Positions 17,509 to 27,261 of a stretch of DNA of 64,000 bases are shown here, one piece after another. The DNA is from Aliivibrio fischeri (GTDB taxonomy: Bacteria > Pseudomonadota > Gammaproteobacteria > Enterobacterales > Vibrionaceae). The stretch's first letter is position 1. The number at the start of each line of letters is the position of its first letter. Below the pieces are notes generated by a model that was given only the letters and a program-made list of their open reading frames with translations, ran no database searches and had not been told where the DNA came from. Where the stretch lies: NCBI RefSeq assembly GCF_009727955.1, contig NZ_WOBR01000005.1:1-64000 (forward strand), given 5' to 3'. The position numbers and the translations under genes were made by a program.

Positions 17509-18006
17509 TTAAATAACAGTGACGACCATGTCTTCGCTTAAGGATTCAATTTCAGCCGCAAGATCATTAATGTTTGCGGCGGCCGGAAGTTTGAGACTAA
17601 GAGTTGCAGTAAATACACTCGTACCGCTAGCTGGAACACCAATACGGTGGCTGTCCATATCGATTAGCTCAATACCTTCATTTTGAAGAATATTGCTAAT
17701 ATCGTTAACAATACCTGCTCTATCTTCAGAGTCGACTTTTAATTTACTGTGTGTATCTTGAACAGTGGTATCAATAACATCACTAAAGGTCACCATTAGA
17801 TCATCTTGAGATAAAAAATAATCTTGGACTGCTTGTTTGTGTTCGGAAGGGACTTCAATTTTAATTACGGCAGAAATATGTGTATCTAGATAATGGATTT
17901 TACTCACTAGCCATTTACCACCTTCTTCATGAGTAACGGACGCTAGGCGTTTGATAAGATCAGGGCTTGATATTCCAACAAAAGCAGCAATAAATATACT
18001 TTTCAT
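17509..18006 (-). CDS. Two-ACT-domain protein (GcvR-like)
   Basis: This is a small cytoplasmic protein of 165 residues built from two ACT-like modules. The N-terminal one (about 1-75) begins MKSIFIAAFVGISSPDLI. The C-terminal one (about 88-165) contains KVDSEDRAGIVNDISNIL, a typical ACT glycine-containing turn. The arrangement is that of GcvR, the accessory repressor of the glycine cleavage system, and related amino-acid-sensing proteins. It lacks any DNA-binding domain. Its ligand is unknown. The ATG is preceded by TTGGAGG. It is the first gene after the tRNA terminator and is transcribed toward it; yccS lies upstream in the same direction. Confidence 0.75.
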   Translation of the reverse strand: MKSIFIAAFVGISSPDLIKRLASVTHEEGGKWLVSKIHYLDTHISAVIKIEVPSEHKQAVQDYFLSQDDLMVTFSDVIDTTVQDTHSKLKVDSEDRAGIVNDISNILQNEGIELIDMDSHRIGVPASGTSVFTATLSLKLPAAANINDLAAEIESLSEDMVVTVI

Positions 18007-18135
18007 AATGGCGCCTCCAATTATTATTGGTAATTAAGGAGTCCAAATATGAACTCCCTTTAATAATAGTGTAGGCGTCTTGCGTTAAAAATAATTGAGA
18101 AACATCAATTATTCGACCGGAATAACAGATCGACT

Positions 18136-20319
18136 TCAAACTTTAGCATTTGTTTTCATTTTATGAATTTGCTCACTTAATGAAGCAGATAAAGTGTGCA
18201 TTTCAGGCAATATTTGGTGAATTAAATGCAATTGTTGTAATACCATTCTAATCGAATTTTCATCTTCATCACGCCATTCTGAAAGGCGTTTTTCTATACT
18301 CTCTTCTTTAACGGTATTTAGCTTATCGTTGCAATCAGTATTATTTAATTGGCATTGAATCTGATTTAAATGCGCATGAATAATACGATGTGATTCAGCA
18401 ACTAATTGATGTGTTTCTTCATCTTTTAAACGCATGCGATGAGCCCCAAGTGCAGAGATATAGCTTAACATCGCATGACACAGACATAAAAAGCGGAAGG
18501 ATTCATCGACAGCTGTTTGATATTTACCGGGTTCAATCAACATGTTACTGATCGCCGAGCTAAGTGCTGCCTCACTATTATGAGCTTCACGGCGTGATAA
18601 ACGATACTGAAGAGAATCTTTTTTTCCTGCTCGATATTGAGAAATGATATTTGATAAATAATCTTGATGAGCATGCACCGTATCAGACATAACCTTATCT
18701 AGACGTTTTGCTTGCCAATCGGGAAGGATATAAGTTACCGCTAATACCGCAAGAGCACAGCCAACGAGAGTATCCCCTAATCTTGGTAGAATAACTGCGT
18801 AGCCTTCACCCAATTGGTTAAAGCAGAACAAAACAAGCATTGTAATAAAGGCAGTCGCAAATCCATAGTTAGCAAGACGAAAGGCAAAGAACAATACGCC
18901 AGAAATAACCATTAATACGAGTTGGCTATCTAAAGATGGGAATAGAACCAGTAGGGTGGTGCCTGCTAATAAGCCAATTAGAGTCCCAGCAACTCGAGCA
19001 ACAAGTTTTTCTTTTGTTGCACTGTAGTTTGGTTGGCAGACAAATAGGGTGGTTAAAAGGATCCAATATCCACGTTCAAGATTAAAAGCTTGAATAATGC
19101 CATACCCAACAGTTAAGGCTAACGCCATACGAACAGCATGACGGAACAATACAGAATCGGGAGTTAGGTTTGCTCTTAATCGTTGCCACATGGCCTTAGG
19201 AGTGTGAGCTCCTTGATCTGCTAAAACAGTGTCTTCTTCTGTTTCTAATGCTCTTTCTGGATTACTAATATTAGCAAATTGACGCTCAACCGTTGCTAAG
19301 TTATTAAACAGGTAATCCAATTGAATAAGAGATAATCGCCATTCTGGTTTTTGTTGCTCTTTTAATGCAATAAGTGATTGTTGTAATTCATCTAAAGCAA
19401 AAATAGAAGCGTTATCATGTTGGTAAGGTAAACCGAGAGATAAGCAACGAGCAACTTCTTTACATGCTAATGATTGGCTATGCAGTAAATGCTTAAAGCG
19501 GAATAAAATATCACTGCGATTAAACGTATTGGCTAAATCTTGATAGCGATAATGACTAGAACTTACACGTTCATGAATGTCTTGTGCAATAAAATATATT
19601 TTTAAAAACTTATCGCTAGCACCTACCACATGGCCACGTTTCGCTCTTGTTAATAACGATGCTTTACTATTATTAAGTGCTGTCACCATTTGAGCGTTAT
19701 TTTTGGCTTCTTGAAGGCGGTAAGGTTGTGGGACTAGATTGGTTACAGGATGGAATAATTCACTTTTACTATTTAAGTACGTAGCCATGGTTTCAAATAC
19801 AGTTGCTAGGTTTTGTTGAACTGGCTGCAATGGCCAAAATATTTGCCATGTTAACGAGATAGTGTAATACCAAGCTGCACCCCCTAGTAAAAGGGTTGGC
19901 TGATACCAAAGGTTTGGACTTTCGGCAGCACCTAGCATGGTATAAATAGCGATAAGCAGTGAGCCAAAAGCAATGCTAGCATAGCGAGGCCCTAGAGCTC
20001 CAAGCATAATAAATGCAATGGTTGAGCAAAATAAGCCAATCGCAAATAAAATTGGTGTATGAAAGAGAATCTCAATGGAGAAAGCGGCAATGGCAAAACA
20101 GATGAAAGTGAAGAATAAGGCTTTGAGTCTTCCTGATAGTTTATCGTCAGTTTCAGCTAATGCGGCCGCAATAATCCCAAGAATGAGTGGAGTAATCGCT
20201 GTATTTTGCTCAAGGTACCAACAGGGGATAACAGCACCGACAAGAGCGAGCAATACCCTGATACTATAATTGATGGTTTTATTGGCCCAATATTGGCGAA
20301 AAATCTGGCGATAAGTCAC
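18136..20319 (-). CDS. yccS: YccS-family (FUSC) inner-membrane protein
   Basis: This is a 727-residue integral membrane protein of the YccS/YhfK (FUSC, aromatic-acid exporter-like) family. Two blocks of about five to six helices (about 15-165 and 395-525) are each followed by a soluble helical region (about 170-390 and 530-727). The second membrane block contains the family sequence LERGYWILLTTLFVCQPNYS. The length is close to E. coli YccS (717). Transport of small aromatic or organic acids is suggested by homology only. It is divergent from helD, and mgsA follows, reproducing the E. coli yccS-helD-mgsA order without yccF. Confidence 0.88.
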   Translation of the reverse strand: MTYRQIFRQYWANKTINYSIRVLLALVGAVIPCWYLEQNTAITPLILGIIAAALAETDDKLSGRLKALFFTFICFAIAAFSIEILFHTPILFAIGLFCSTIAFIMLGALGPRYASIAFGSLLIAIYTMLGAAESPNLWYQPTLLLGGAAWYYTISLTWQIFWPLQPVQQNLATVFETMATYLNSKSELFHPVTNLVPQPYRLQEAKNNAQMVTALNNSKASLLTRAKRGHVVGASDKFLKIYFIAQDIHERVSSSHYRYQDLANTFNRSDILFRFKHLLHSQSLACKEVARCLSLGLPYQHDNASIFALDELQQSLIALKEQQKPEWRLSLIQLDYLFNNLATVERQFANISNPERALETEEDTVLADQGAHTPKAMWQRLRANLTPDSVLFRHAVRMALALTVGYGIIQAFNLERGYWILLTTLFVCQPNYSATKEKLVARVAGTLIGLLAGTTLLVLFPSLDSQLVLMVISGVLFFAFRLANYGFATAFITMLVLFCFNQLGEGYAVILPRLGDTLVGCALAVLAVTYILPDWQAKRLDKVMSDTVHAHQDYLSNIISQYRAGKKDSLQYRLSRREAHNSEAALSSAISNMLIEPGKYQTAVDESFRFLCLCHAMLSYISALGAHRMRLKDEETHQLVAESHRIIHAHLNQIQCQLNNTDCNDKLNTVKEESIEKRLSEWRDEDENSIRMVLQQLHLIHQILPEMHTLSASLSEQIHKMKTNAKV

Positions 20320-20512
20320 GATATTACTTTCTGCTTAGGGAAAAAACCTATCATAACAAAGTCATACAGAGAAGAAAGAGTCTAAATCTGAATCATTGTC
20401 TTAATACTGATCTGAGACAACAAAAAAAGAACCTGATATCCTATGACCTCTTCAGCAAATTCGTGAAATGAAACACTCTCATAGTGTCATATTAATTAGG
20501 TAGTATTGAATC

Positions 20513-22576
20513 ATGCAGATCAAAGCAACCCCTTTCGCTCAGTGGTTAGTTCAAGGTGACTTTTATCAACTTGAATTAGAGCAAGAGCAGCTGTTGTTTA
20601 CCTCACATAAATATCAAGTATCTGTTCCTTTTGATAAATGGAGCGGAAAAGTGACTTTTGAAAGAGGCCTTATTTGGGGAGCGCTTTGTTTTTATAATCG
20701 CAATGAACAAGTAGCATGGCGAGTATCTGGACTTCCATGGGAAGAATGTGATGCCATAATTAATGCAGTGTTAAATGCTTATGCTGATTGGAAAGAATCA
20801 AAAGTATTGATGTTAAATCAGCTGCAACCACAGATGATTGAATTAATAGAAAATTTTAGTGCAAATAAGCGCTTTTTAAAGCAAACAGAAGCCTTAATGA
20901 TGGTCGAAAAGTTATATGATCTTTTCGAGCAGACGAAGATTTCCATTCCTTTAGCTGAACAGCTTCAACCGGACTGCATTGCTCCTGTTATTGATTGGCT
21001 TACTGAGCCAGAAGAACAATTAAAAGTCTTGAATGATAATTGGTTAGAAGAGCAAAAAGTAGAATGGAAAACGTTCTTTTCTGAGTGTGAATCACAGCCG
21101 CTAAATGAATCTCAGCAAAGTGCTTTGCTATTAAATGAAGACCACACCTTAGTTTTAGCGGGGGCTGGTTCAGGTAAAACGAGTGTATTGGTTGCCCGTG
21201 TAAATTATTTAATTCAAAGTGGACAAGCTCAAGCCGATGAAATTTTATTATTGGCTTTTGGTCGTCAAGCTGCACAAGAAATGTCAGGGCGAATTATTGA
21301 TAAACTCGGTTTTGAAATAGGCCAACGAGTTAAAGTCGCTACTTTTCATCAATTGGGCTTAGATATTATTCGTCATGTTGAATACCAACAGCCAAAGTTA
21401 TCATGCTTAGTTACTGATGTGAAAGCACGTAAAGAGTGGTTCGTTCATGTTTTGGATTCCGAATGGAAAAATGCCACAGCGATGAACCGTTGGAAGAAGC
21501 ACCTTAAGAAATGGCCAATTGCTTATTTACGTGGTGATGTTGACTTAAGAGAAGAATCGCACAATGAAAAGTTACAAGAGTGGCTTTATAAACAAATTTG
21601 CCAATTAAATAGCTTGCAATTAGATAAGAAAAGCATTGTTGAAAAGATTGAATTTCATCCCGATGTGCAGCGTTTAAAAAGTGAATTGAATATTGTTTGG
21701 CCATTCTTTAAGGCGTATGAAAGAACGCTGAAACACGAAGACGCTATTGATTATGAATCAATGATAACTAAGGCTAAAGCATATATTGCTGATAACAAGT
21801 ATGAACTGCCTTGGTCATTTGTAATGGTTGATGAGTATCAAGATATCTCACCGCAACGTTTAGATTTAATTGAAGCCATTTGTCACACTGAAAATAAACA
21901 GCAGACTAAGGCTACGTTATTTGCTGTTGGTGATGATTGGCAGGCAATATACCGTTTTGCTGGTGCAGATGTTTCGTTAACTACAGGGTTTGAAAATCGT
22001 TTTCAATCAACGCAAATTGCTCATTTATCGACAACTTACCGCTTTAATGACCAAATAGGGGCCGTTGCAAACCGCTTTGTTCAAGAGAACCCTATGCAGC
22101 TCAAAAAAGAGCTAAATAGTTTTATCAAGAAAAAAAGAAAAGCAGTAAAAGTGATTGAACATCAATCAATAGAAAAAGAGCTTTTATCATTATCTAAAAA
22201 CATTCGTGATGGTGAAAAAGTGGTGATTCTTGGTCGTAATCATAATCATAAACCTGATAGCTTTGATGAATGGGTTAAGTTCTATCCAGGCTTGAATTTA
22301 GAATATAATACGTGCCATGCCAGCAAAGGAACAGAAGCGGATTATGTCTTTATTGTAGAGATGACGGATGGACAATTTCCGATGAAAGAGCGAGCAGAGT
22401 CGTTGGATGCGGCTTTACTTCCTCATGCAGAAAGTTTTCCATATGCTGAAGAACGACGATTATTCTATGTAGCTTTAACTCGTGCAAAGAAAAAAGTATG
22501 GATTGTTTATCATGGTAAGCCATCTCCATTTGTACAAGAGATCGTGGATAAAGACTATCCAGTGATAATTGAATAA
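20513..22576 (+). CDS. helD: DNA helicase IV HelD
   Basis: This is a UvrD/Rep-type superfamily 1 DNA helicase of 687 residues (E. coli HelD 684). The N-terminal HelD-specific region (about 1-190) precedes the Q-motif (LNESQQSAL) and Walker A LAGAGSGKTSVL (about 218-230). Motif II is MVDEYQDISPQR, motif III GDDWQAIYRFAGADV, motif IV TYRFND, and motif VI EERRLFYVALTRAKKKV. It unwinds DNA 3' to 5' and acts in recombination and repair. It is divergent from yccS and convergent with mgsA, with a terminator between. Confidence 0.94.
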   Translation: MQIKATPFAQWLVQGDFYQLELEQEQLLFTSHKYQVSVPFDKWSGKVTFERGLIWGALCFYNRNEQVAWRVSGLPWEECDAIINAVLNAYADWKESKVLMLNQLQPQMIELIENFSANKRFLKQTEALMMVEKLYDLFEQTKISIPLAEQLQPDCIAPVIDWLTEPEEQLKVLNDNWLEEQKVEWKTFFSECESQPLNESQQSALLLNEDHTLVLAGAGSGKTSVLVARVNYLIQSGQAQADEILLLAFGRQAAQEMSGRIIDKLGFEIGQRVKVATFHQLGLDIIRHVEYQQPKLSCLVTDVKARKEWFVHVLDSEWKNATAMNRWKKHLKKWPIAYLRGDVDLREESHNEKLQEWLYKQICQLNSLQLDKKSIVEKIEFHPDVQRLKSELNIVWPFFKAYERTLKHEDAIDYESMITKAKAYIADNKYELPWSFVMVDEYQDISPQRLDLIEAICHTENKQQTKATLFAVGDDWQAIYRFAGADVSLTTGFENRFQSTQIAHLSTTYRFNDQIGAVANRFVQENPMQLKKELNSFIKKKRKAVKVIEHQSIEKELLSLSKNIRDGEKVVILGRNHNHKPDSFDEWVKFYPGLNLEYNTCHASKGTEADYVFIVEMTDGQFPMKERAESLDAALLPHAESFPYAEERRLFYVALTRAKKKVWIVYHGKPSPFVQEIVDKDYPVIIE

Positions 22577-22592
22577 TTTAAAGACAATAAAA

Positions 22593-22624
22593 ACAGCCGC
22601 TAGAAAATAGCGGCTATTTTTTAT
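22593..22624. terminator. Bidirectional terminator between helD and mgsA
   Basis: AGCCGCTA-gaaaa-TAGCGGCT (22595-22602, 22608-22615) is followed by ATTTTTTATT on the plus strand and preceded by AATAAAAAC. It lies between convergent genes. Confidence 0.88.
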
Positions 22625-22628
22625 TAGG

Positions 22629-23084
22629 CTAAACTCGTTCAGCTAAATAAGCATCATAATCAGGAATCTCTATTGATACTTCTTCTTCCATTTGCGGAGC
22701 AGAAATCATAAATTTGGCACTTGCACGGTTCATTGCTACTGGAACATTCCATACTGTTGCAATGCGTAGAAGTGCTTTTACATCAGGATCATGTGGTACG
22801 GCATTTAGAGGATCCCAAAAGAAAATCATCATATCGATTTTTCCTTCAGAGATAAGGGCTCCAAGTTGCTGATCTCCCCCCATAGGACCGCTCAATAAAC
22901 TCTTTATTGCTAAGCCTGTTTCTTTACTTAGAATGCGGCCAGTTGTTCCCGTCGCATAAAGAAAATGACCTTGTAAGGCGTCTTTATTTTCTTTTACCCA
23001 ACGTAATAATTCTGGTTTGTAATTATCATGAGCAACTAATGCAATGTGTTTATGTGCAGGCATGACCCTTGTTGTTTTATTCAT
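22629..23084 (-). CDS. mgsA: Methylglyoxal synthase MgsA
   Basis: MgsA converts dihydroxyacetone phosphate to methylglyoxal and phosphate, a bypass that relieves sugar-phosphate stress. It has 151 residues (E. coli 152). The catalytic aspartate is D71 in [11 protein letters not shown]. Other family blocks are ALVAHDN (residues 15-21), [10 protein letters not shown] and [20 protein letters not shown]. The gene sits in the conserved helD-mgsA arrangement. No regulator site is visible. Confidence 0.96.
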   Translation of the reverse strand: MNKTTRVMPAHKHIALVAHDNYKPELLRWVKENKDALQGHFLYATGTTGRILSKETGLAIKSLLSGPMGGDQQLGALISEGKIDMMIFFWDPLNAVPHDPDVKALLRIATVWNVPVAMNRASAKFMISAPQMEEEVSIEIPDYDAYLAERV

Positions 23085-23180
23085 TGATATTCCTTATTCC
23101 TATTTGATAGCAGGGTACAATTTATAGAGGGTACAACGTCTATACCTCAATTTTATGACAATATATAAGCGTTGTTTCAA

Positions 23181-24179
23181 TTATTGTTTTTCAGCTGATA
23201 CGAAAAAAGTAGGGCGATACTCAGCTGGTGAGAGTGACTCTTCAAGAACTTTTTTTGGTAAATGCTGTGGCGTTAATGCTTCAATTTTTGGTGATAACTG
23301 AAAAGGTAGCGGGTGCTTATTAAGATAACTTACCGCTTGTTGAATACTCAGTTGTCCCTGTAACACCATTTTATCTGTTGGGGAGAATAACACGCGATTA
23401 CGTAATAAACCGCGATATACAGCATGACTTAAGTAAGTTGAGACTAAACCCACTTGATTTTGCATTTTTCGGCTTGCGACTTCACTTATTGCCACCTCAA
23501 TTGCGACAGCACCCCCAACCAAATAATCCAATTTTTCTGTTTGCAAAGCATCTTGAATTAAGTTGCGCTGTAATTCTTTACTGTTATCACCCCAATATGT
23601 TGCACTGACGATAATATCGCTGTCTTTAATAGCGTCATTAAAACCTTGAGTAACGGGTTTTGTCCCACCTCTAGTTTTAGGGCCTGGAAGCCAGCCAATA
23701 TAAGTGATGCCAGAATCCTTTGGATGCCTTTTTGCTAAAAACTCACCAGTTTTATAGCCCATTTCATACCAATCAACACCGACTTCACCATGATGAACTG
23801 GGGTGGCAGGAGGATAGGAACTAATTAACTGATTTACAGTAGCAAAAACAGGTATCCCTTTTGTAAGCGTAATAAGGTTATCTTGAAAAGCCATAGGATC
23901 AACGGTACCCAAAATGATCGCATCAGAACCATTTAATACACATTGTTCGATTTGTTGAGTCTGTCGTTCAACATTAGGGTAACCACCAGATTCATAGACG
24001 GTTAACTCAACATGTTGAACTTTAGCTTCTTTTACCATTCCATAGTTAACGGATAGCCAGTAAGAGTCTTTTAGATGTGGGTAGATAGCACACAACTTCC
24101 AAGGCGTTTTTGCGTGAGCAAGAGGCGATAAAAAGACAGAGAATAAAATAATGTATATAAGATGAAAAGTAAGCTTCAT
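23181..24179 (-). CDS. torT: TMAO periplasmic sensor protein TorT
   Basis: TorT is the periplasmic binding protein that senses TMAO and acts through the TorS sensor kinase. It has 332 residues. The signal peptide is cleaved near ...SPLAHA (about residue 23). The mature protein is a type I (LacI/RbsB-like) periplasmic-binding fold. The sequence KTPWKLCAIYPHLKDSYWLS and the block VGVDWYEMGYKTGEFLAKRH are typical of TorT. It is divergent from torS with only 31 bases between start codons, so their promoters must overlap the coding ends or each other. Confidence 0.9.
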   Translation of the reverse strand: MKLTFHLIYIILFSVFLSPLAHAKTPWKLCAIYPHLKDSYWLSVNYGMVKEAKVQHVELTVYESGGYPNVERQTQQIEQCVLNGSDAIILGTVDPMAFQDNLITLTKGIPVFATVNQLISSYPPATPVHHGEVGVDWYEMGYKTGEFLAKRHPKDSGITYIGWLPGPKTRGGTKPVTQGFNDAIKDSDIIVSATYWGDNSKELQRNLIQDALQTEKLDYLVGGAVAIEVAISEVASRKMQNQVGLVSTYLSHAVYRGLLRNRVLFSPTDKMVLQGQLSIQQAVSYLNKHPLPFQLSPKIEALTPQHLPKKVLEESLSPAEYRPTFFVSAEKQ

Positions 24180-24210
24180 GGTATCTTCGCACTGGCTTTA
24201 GGTTGGTGAT

Positions 24211-27129
24211 ATGATACCCGTATTACTTCTTTTTCCAAAGTGTTTCAATATTATGTTATTTGCTTCTACAGGGATCGGTCGCAAGCTGCTTATCACATTT
24301 ATGGTGATGATTGCGCTTATGGCATTTGGATCGGTTGTTGGTGTTCTTGGTTTTTCATACGTAGAAAAAACAGAAAGAACGGTAATTGATTCGGCAATAC
24401 CAGCTGTTATTGAAGCTCGTTACATTTCAGATTTAAGTACAAAGATCATTTCAACATCTCAATTACTCTCGCAAGTTGACTCTGAAGACGATAGAAAAAA
24501 ATACGGCAAAGATCTGTTTGAGTCGATAGAAAGCCTTTATCACCGTTTAAAAGGTTTAGGTGTTTATCCATTTGATAAAGCGTTATTAGCTCGTTTAGAT
24601 CTTCAAGTTCAAGACATCGTCGATAATTTGGCAACGATGGGTGAAAGCGTTGGTGAGAAAGTAGTCCTGCATCGAACGATTCAAGAGAAGAGTCAGAAGT
24701 TAACAGAAACCGCTCTTCGTTTGGAGGAGTTATCACGCTCGCAAGTATTAAATTCAAATACCGTTACGATAGCTAATGTCGTGAAAATATATGACTTAGT
24801 TGAAAATGGCGAAAAAGAAGCGGTTTATAAAGCATTAGATACCCTAGTGGAAACGGATTTAGATTTAGCAGAGCGTTTGCATGAATTACGCTTACTTACC
24901 TTTAAAGTGGTCAATACGATAGATGATGCAAGAAACAGTCATAACATCAAAAAAGTAGAGAAATTACGACAAGATTTTACTCGTGATATGACCATTATAA
25001 CTCGTAGGGTACAAGCGGTAGAAGATCCAAGTCGTACAAAGCAAATGCTTGGTCTAGCTAATGATTTAACAAAGAGTGAGCGTTTATTTAATGAATTAAT
25101 TCAGCTGGTTAATATAAATCAAAAGCTAAAGTTGTTAGGTGATGAAAACGTTCATAAATTTCAAGAGCTTAATTTAACTATTTCACAATTACTCGAACAG
25201 GCAAATGACGTAACTCAACAAGCGGTCGCTGATGTTAACTTTGTATTGAAAGTCGTACAACAGCTATTGATATCAATAACCATGCTTGGTTTATGTCTCG
25301 TTATCTACATTATGTGGCGTTATGTTTATGCACGTGTGATTACACGATTAAACCAATATGAAGAAGCGATCACTAATGTAGCTAATGGTCAATTAAATAT
25401 CGAATTGGATACAACCGGTGACGATGAGTTAGCTCGCATGGGGCGTTCAATCCTTATTGCTAGAGATACAGCTCAAGAACTTAAAGAATATAAAGACAGC
25501 TTAGAGTTACAAATAGCACAACGAACTCAAGAGCTTAAGTCGAGTAATGAACGACTTAATGTCGAGATTATTAACCACGATAAAGCAAGGGATCTTGCTG
25601 AGCAAGCCAACAGAGCCAAATCGGCTTTCCTTGCAACTATGAGCCATGAAATTCGAACGCCTTTAAATGGTGTGCTTGGTACCGGTGAGCTACTTCGTGG
25701 TAGCGGTTTAACCGCTCAACAAAAGCAATATGTCGATATTATTAATCGTAGTGGTGAAAATCTATTAGATTTATTAAATGATATTCTTGATTACTCAAAA
25801 ATTGAGGCTGGGCATTTATCTATACGTAAGAAGAACTTTAGTGTTCAATCAATGATCACGGATGTTCATCATTTATTCAGTTCTAGAGCACAGCAAAAAG
25901 GCATTACTTTATCAGTGAATGCTCCAGTTGATACCCCTGAGTGGTGGATAGGCGATTGTTCACGTATTCGTCAGGTATTAAATAACTTTGTGGGCAATGC
26001 AATTAAGTTTACTCATACAGGTAGCGTAACAATTCAGTTAAGCCTTATTTTGGATACGACGCTTTTATTTGAAGTAATTGATACCGGTGTTGGGATTGCT
26101 GAACATGAAATAGATACTTTATTTGATGTATTCACTCAAGCTGAAGAGGGCATGAAAGTCAGTGGTGGAACAGGCTTAGGCCTAGCCATTAGTCAACGTC
26201 TAATTGAAGCAATGGATGGCGAGATTGGTGTCGAATCAATCGAGGGACAAGGTAGTACATTTTGGTTCTCACTTGAGCTTGATGAAGGTCAGCCTGTTGA
26301 GTCATTGAGTGATGATAAAGCAACAATAGACATAACTCCTGTTAATATTCTTTTAGTGGAAGATAATCCAGTTAATCAGATGGTTGTTATCGGTTTCTTA
26401 GAACGATTAGGTCACCATGTTATTGCAGTTGATACGGGCAAAAAAGCTGAAGAAGCCATTGAAAATCATCAATTTGATTTACTCTTATTAGACATTAATT
26501 TGCCTGATACTGATGGTGTAACCTTACAAAAACGTTTAAGAGAAATTTATGCAACAAAAGGTGGTCATCAAGATGAACTTCCAATGTTAGCGGTTTCTGC
26601 TCATGTTTTTCATGAGGATGTAGAGAGTTATCTTTCTGCCGGATTTAATGGCTTTTTAGCAAAACCACTGGTTGAAAATCAATTAGTAAATACATTAAAT
26701 CGCATCTTAAATGATGGGAAATTAAATTTGAAAGCACCTGTCGTTATTCCAAGTTTACAACTAGATACCGAAGCTGGATTAGAAACAGAGGAAAATGAAA
26801 TGATACTAAATGAAAAAGTGTTACAAGGTGATATTAACGTATTAGGTGAAGACCGAATGCGCAAAATTGTCGGTGTGTTTAAAGAATCTTCTAAAGTAAA
26901 TTTAGAGGAATTACAAACGGCAATTTCAAATCAAGATTGTTATCAAGTGAATCAATTAGCTCATAAACTAAAAGGTTCTGCAGGTAGTATGGGATTAATA
27001 CAGCTACATACATTATGTCACCAATATGAGCAGTATGGAAAAAATAACGATATATCTTTGTGTAGAAATGACGAAATAAGTCAGGCTTATGGCGCCGCTA
27101 TTTTGGCATTGGATGCTTTTTTTGAATAG
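24211..27129 (+). CDS. torS: Hybrid sensor histidine kinase TorS
   Basis: This is a tripartite hybrid kinase of 972 residues that with TorT senses TMAO and drives TorR. It has a first membrane helix (about 28-52), a helical periplasmic domain (about 53-347), a second helix (about 350-372), HAMP, and HisKA with H479 in TMSHEIRTPLNG. The HATPase domain has NNFVGNAIKF and GGTGLGLAISQRL. The receiver domain has D761 in LLLLDINLPDTDG. The Hpt domain has H918 in LAHKLKGSAGSMG. This is the phosphorelay layout of E. coli TorS. The start at 24211 has AGG eight bases before it; a second ATG at 24253 lacks an RBS. It is divergent from torT. Confidence 0.92.
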   Translation: MIPVLLLFPKCFNIMLFASTGIGRKLLITFMVMIALMAFGSVVGVLGFSYVEKTERTVIDSAIPAVIEARYISDLSTKIISTSQLLSQVDSEDDRKKYGKDLFESIESLYHRLKGLGVYPFDKALLARLDLQVQDIVDNLATMGESVGEKVVLHRTIQEKSQKLTETALRLEELSRSQVLNSNTVTIANVVKIYDLVENGEKEAVYKALDTLVETDLDLAERLHELRLLTFKVVNTIDDARNSHNIKKVEKLRQDFTRDMTIITRRVQAVEDPSRTKQMLGLANDLTKSERLFNELIQLVNINQKLKLLGDENVHKFQELNLTISQLLEQANDVTQQAVADVNFVLKVVQQLLISITMLGLCLVIYIMWRYVYARVITRLNQYEEAITNVANGQLNIELDTTGDDELARMGRSILIARDTAQELKEYKDSLELQIAQRTQELKSSNERLNVEIINHDKARDLAEQANRAKSAFLATMSHEIRTPLNGVLGTGELLRGSGLTAQQKQYVDIINRSGENLLDLLNDILDYSKIEAGHLSIRKKNFSVQSMITDVHHLFSSRAQQKGITLSVNAPVDTPEWWIGDCSRIRQVLNNFVGNAIKFTHTGSVTIQLSLILDTTLLFEVIDTGVGIAEHEIDTLFDVFTQAEEGMKVSGGTGLGLAISQRLIEAMDGEIGVESIEGQGSTFWFSLELDEGQPVESLSDDKATIDITPVNILLVEDNPVNQMVVIGFLERLGHHVIAVDTGKKAEEAIENHQFDLLLLDINLPDTDGVTLQKRLREIYATKGGHQDELPMLAVSAHVFHEDVESYLSAGFNGFLAKPLVENQLVNTLNRILNDGKLNLKAPVVIPSLQLDTEAGLETEENEMILNEKVLQGDINVLGEDRMRKIVGVFKESSKVNLEELQTAISNQDCYQVNQLAHKLKGSAGSMGLIQLHTLCHQYEQYGKNNDISLCRNDEISQAYGAAILALDAFFE

Positions 27130-27261
27130 GAAATAAATTGCACATATAAAATGAATGTGAATGAAATCTCTTTCATGTATTCACATTATTTATAATTCTG
27201 TTTTTAATTTTATTTGATAATATCCAAAAAATATTAGTGCTGGTTTGCCTTAGGAGAGGTT

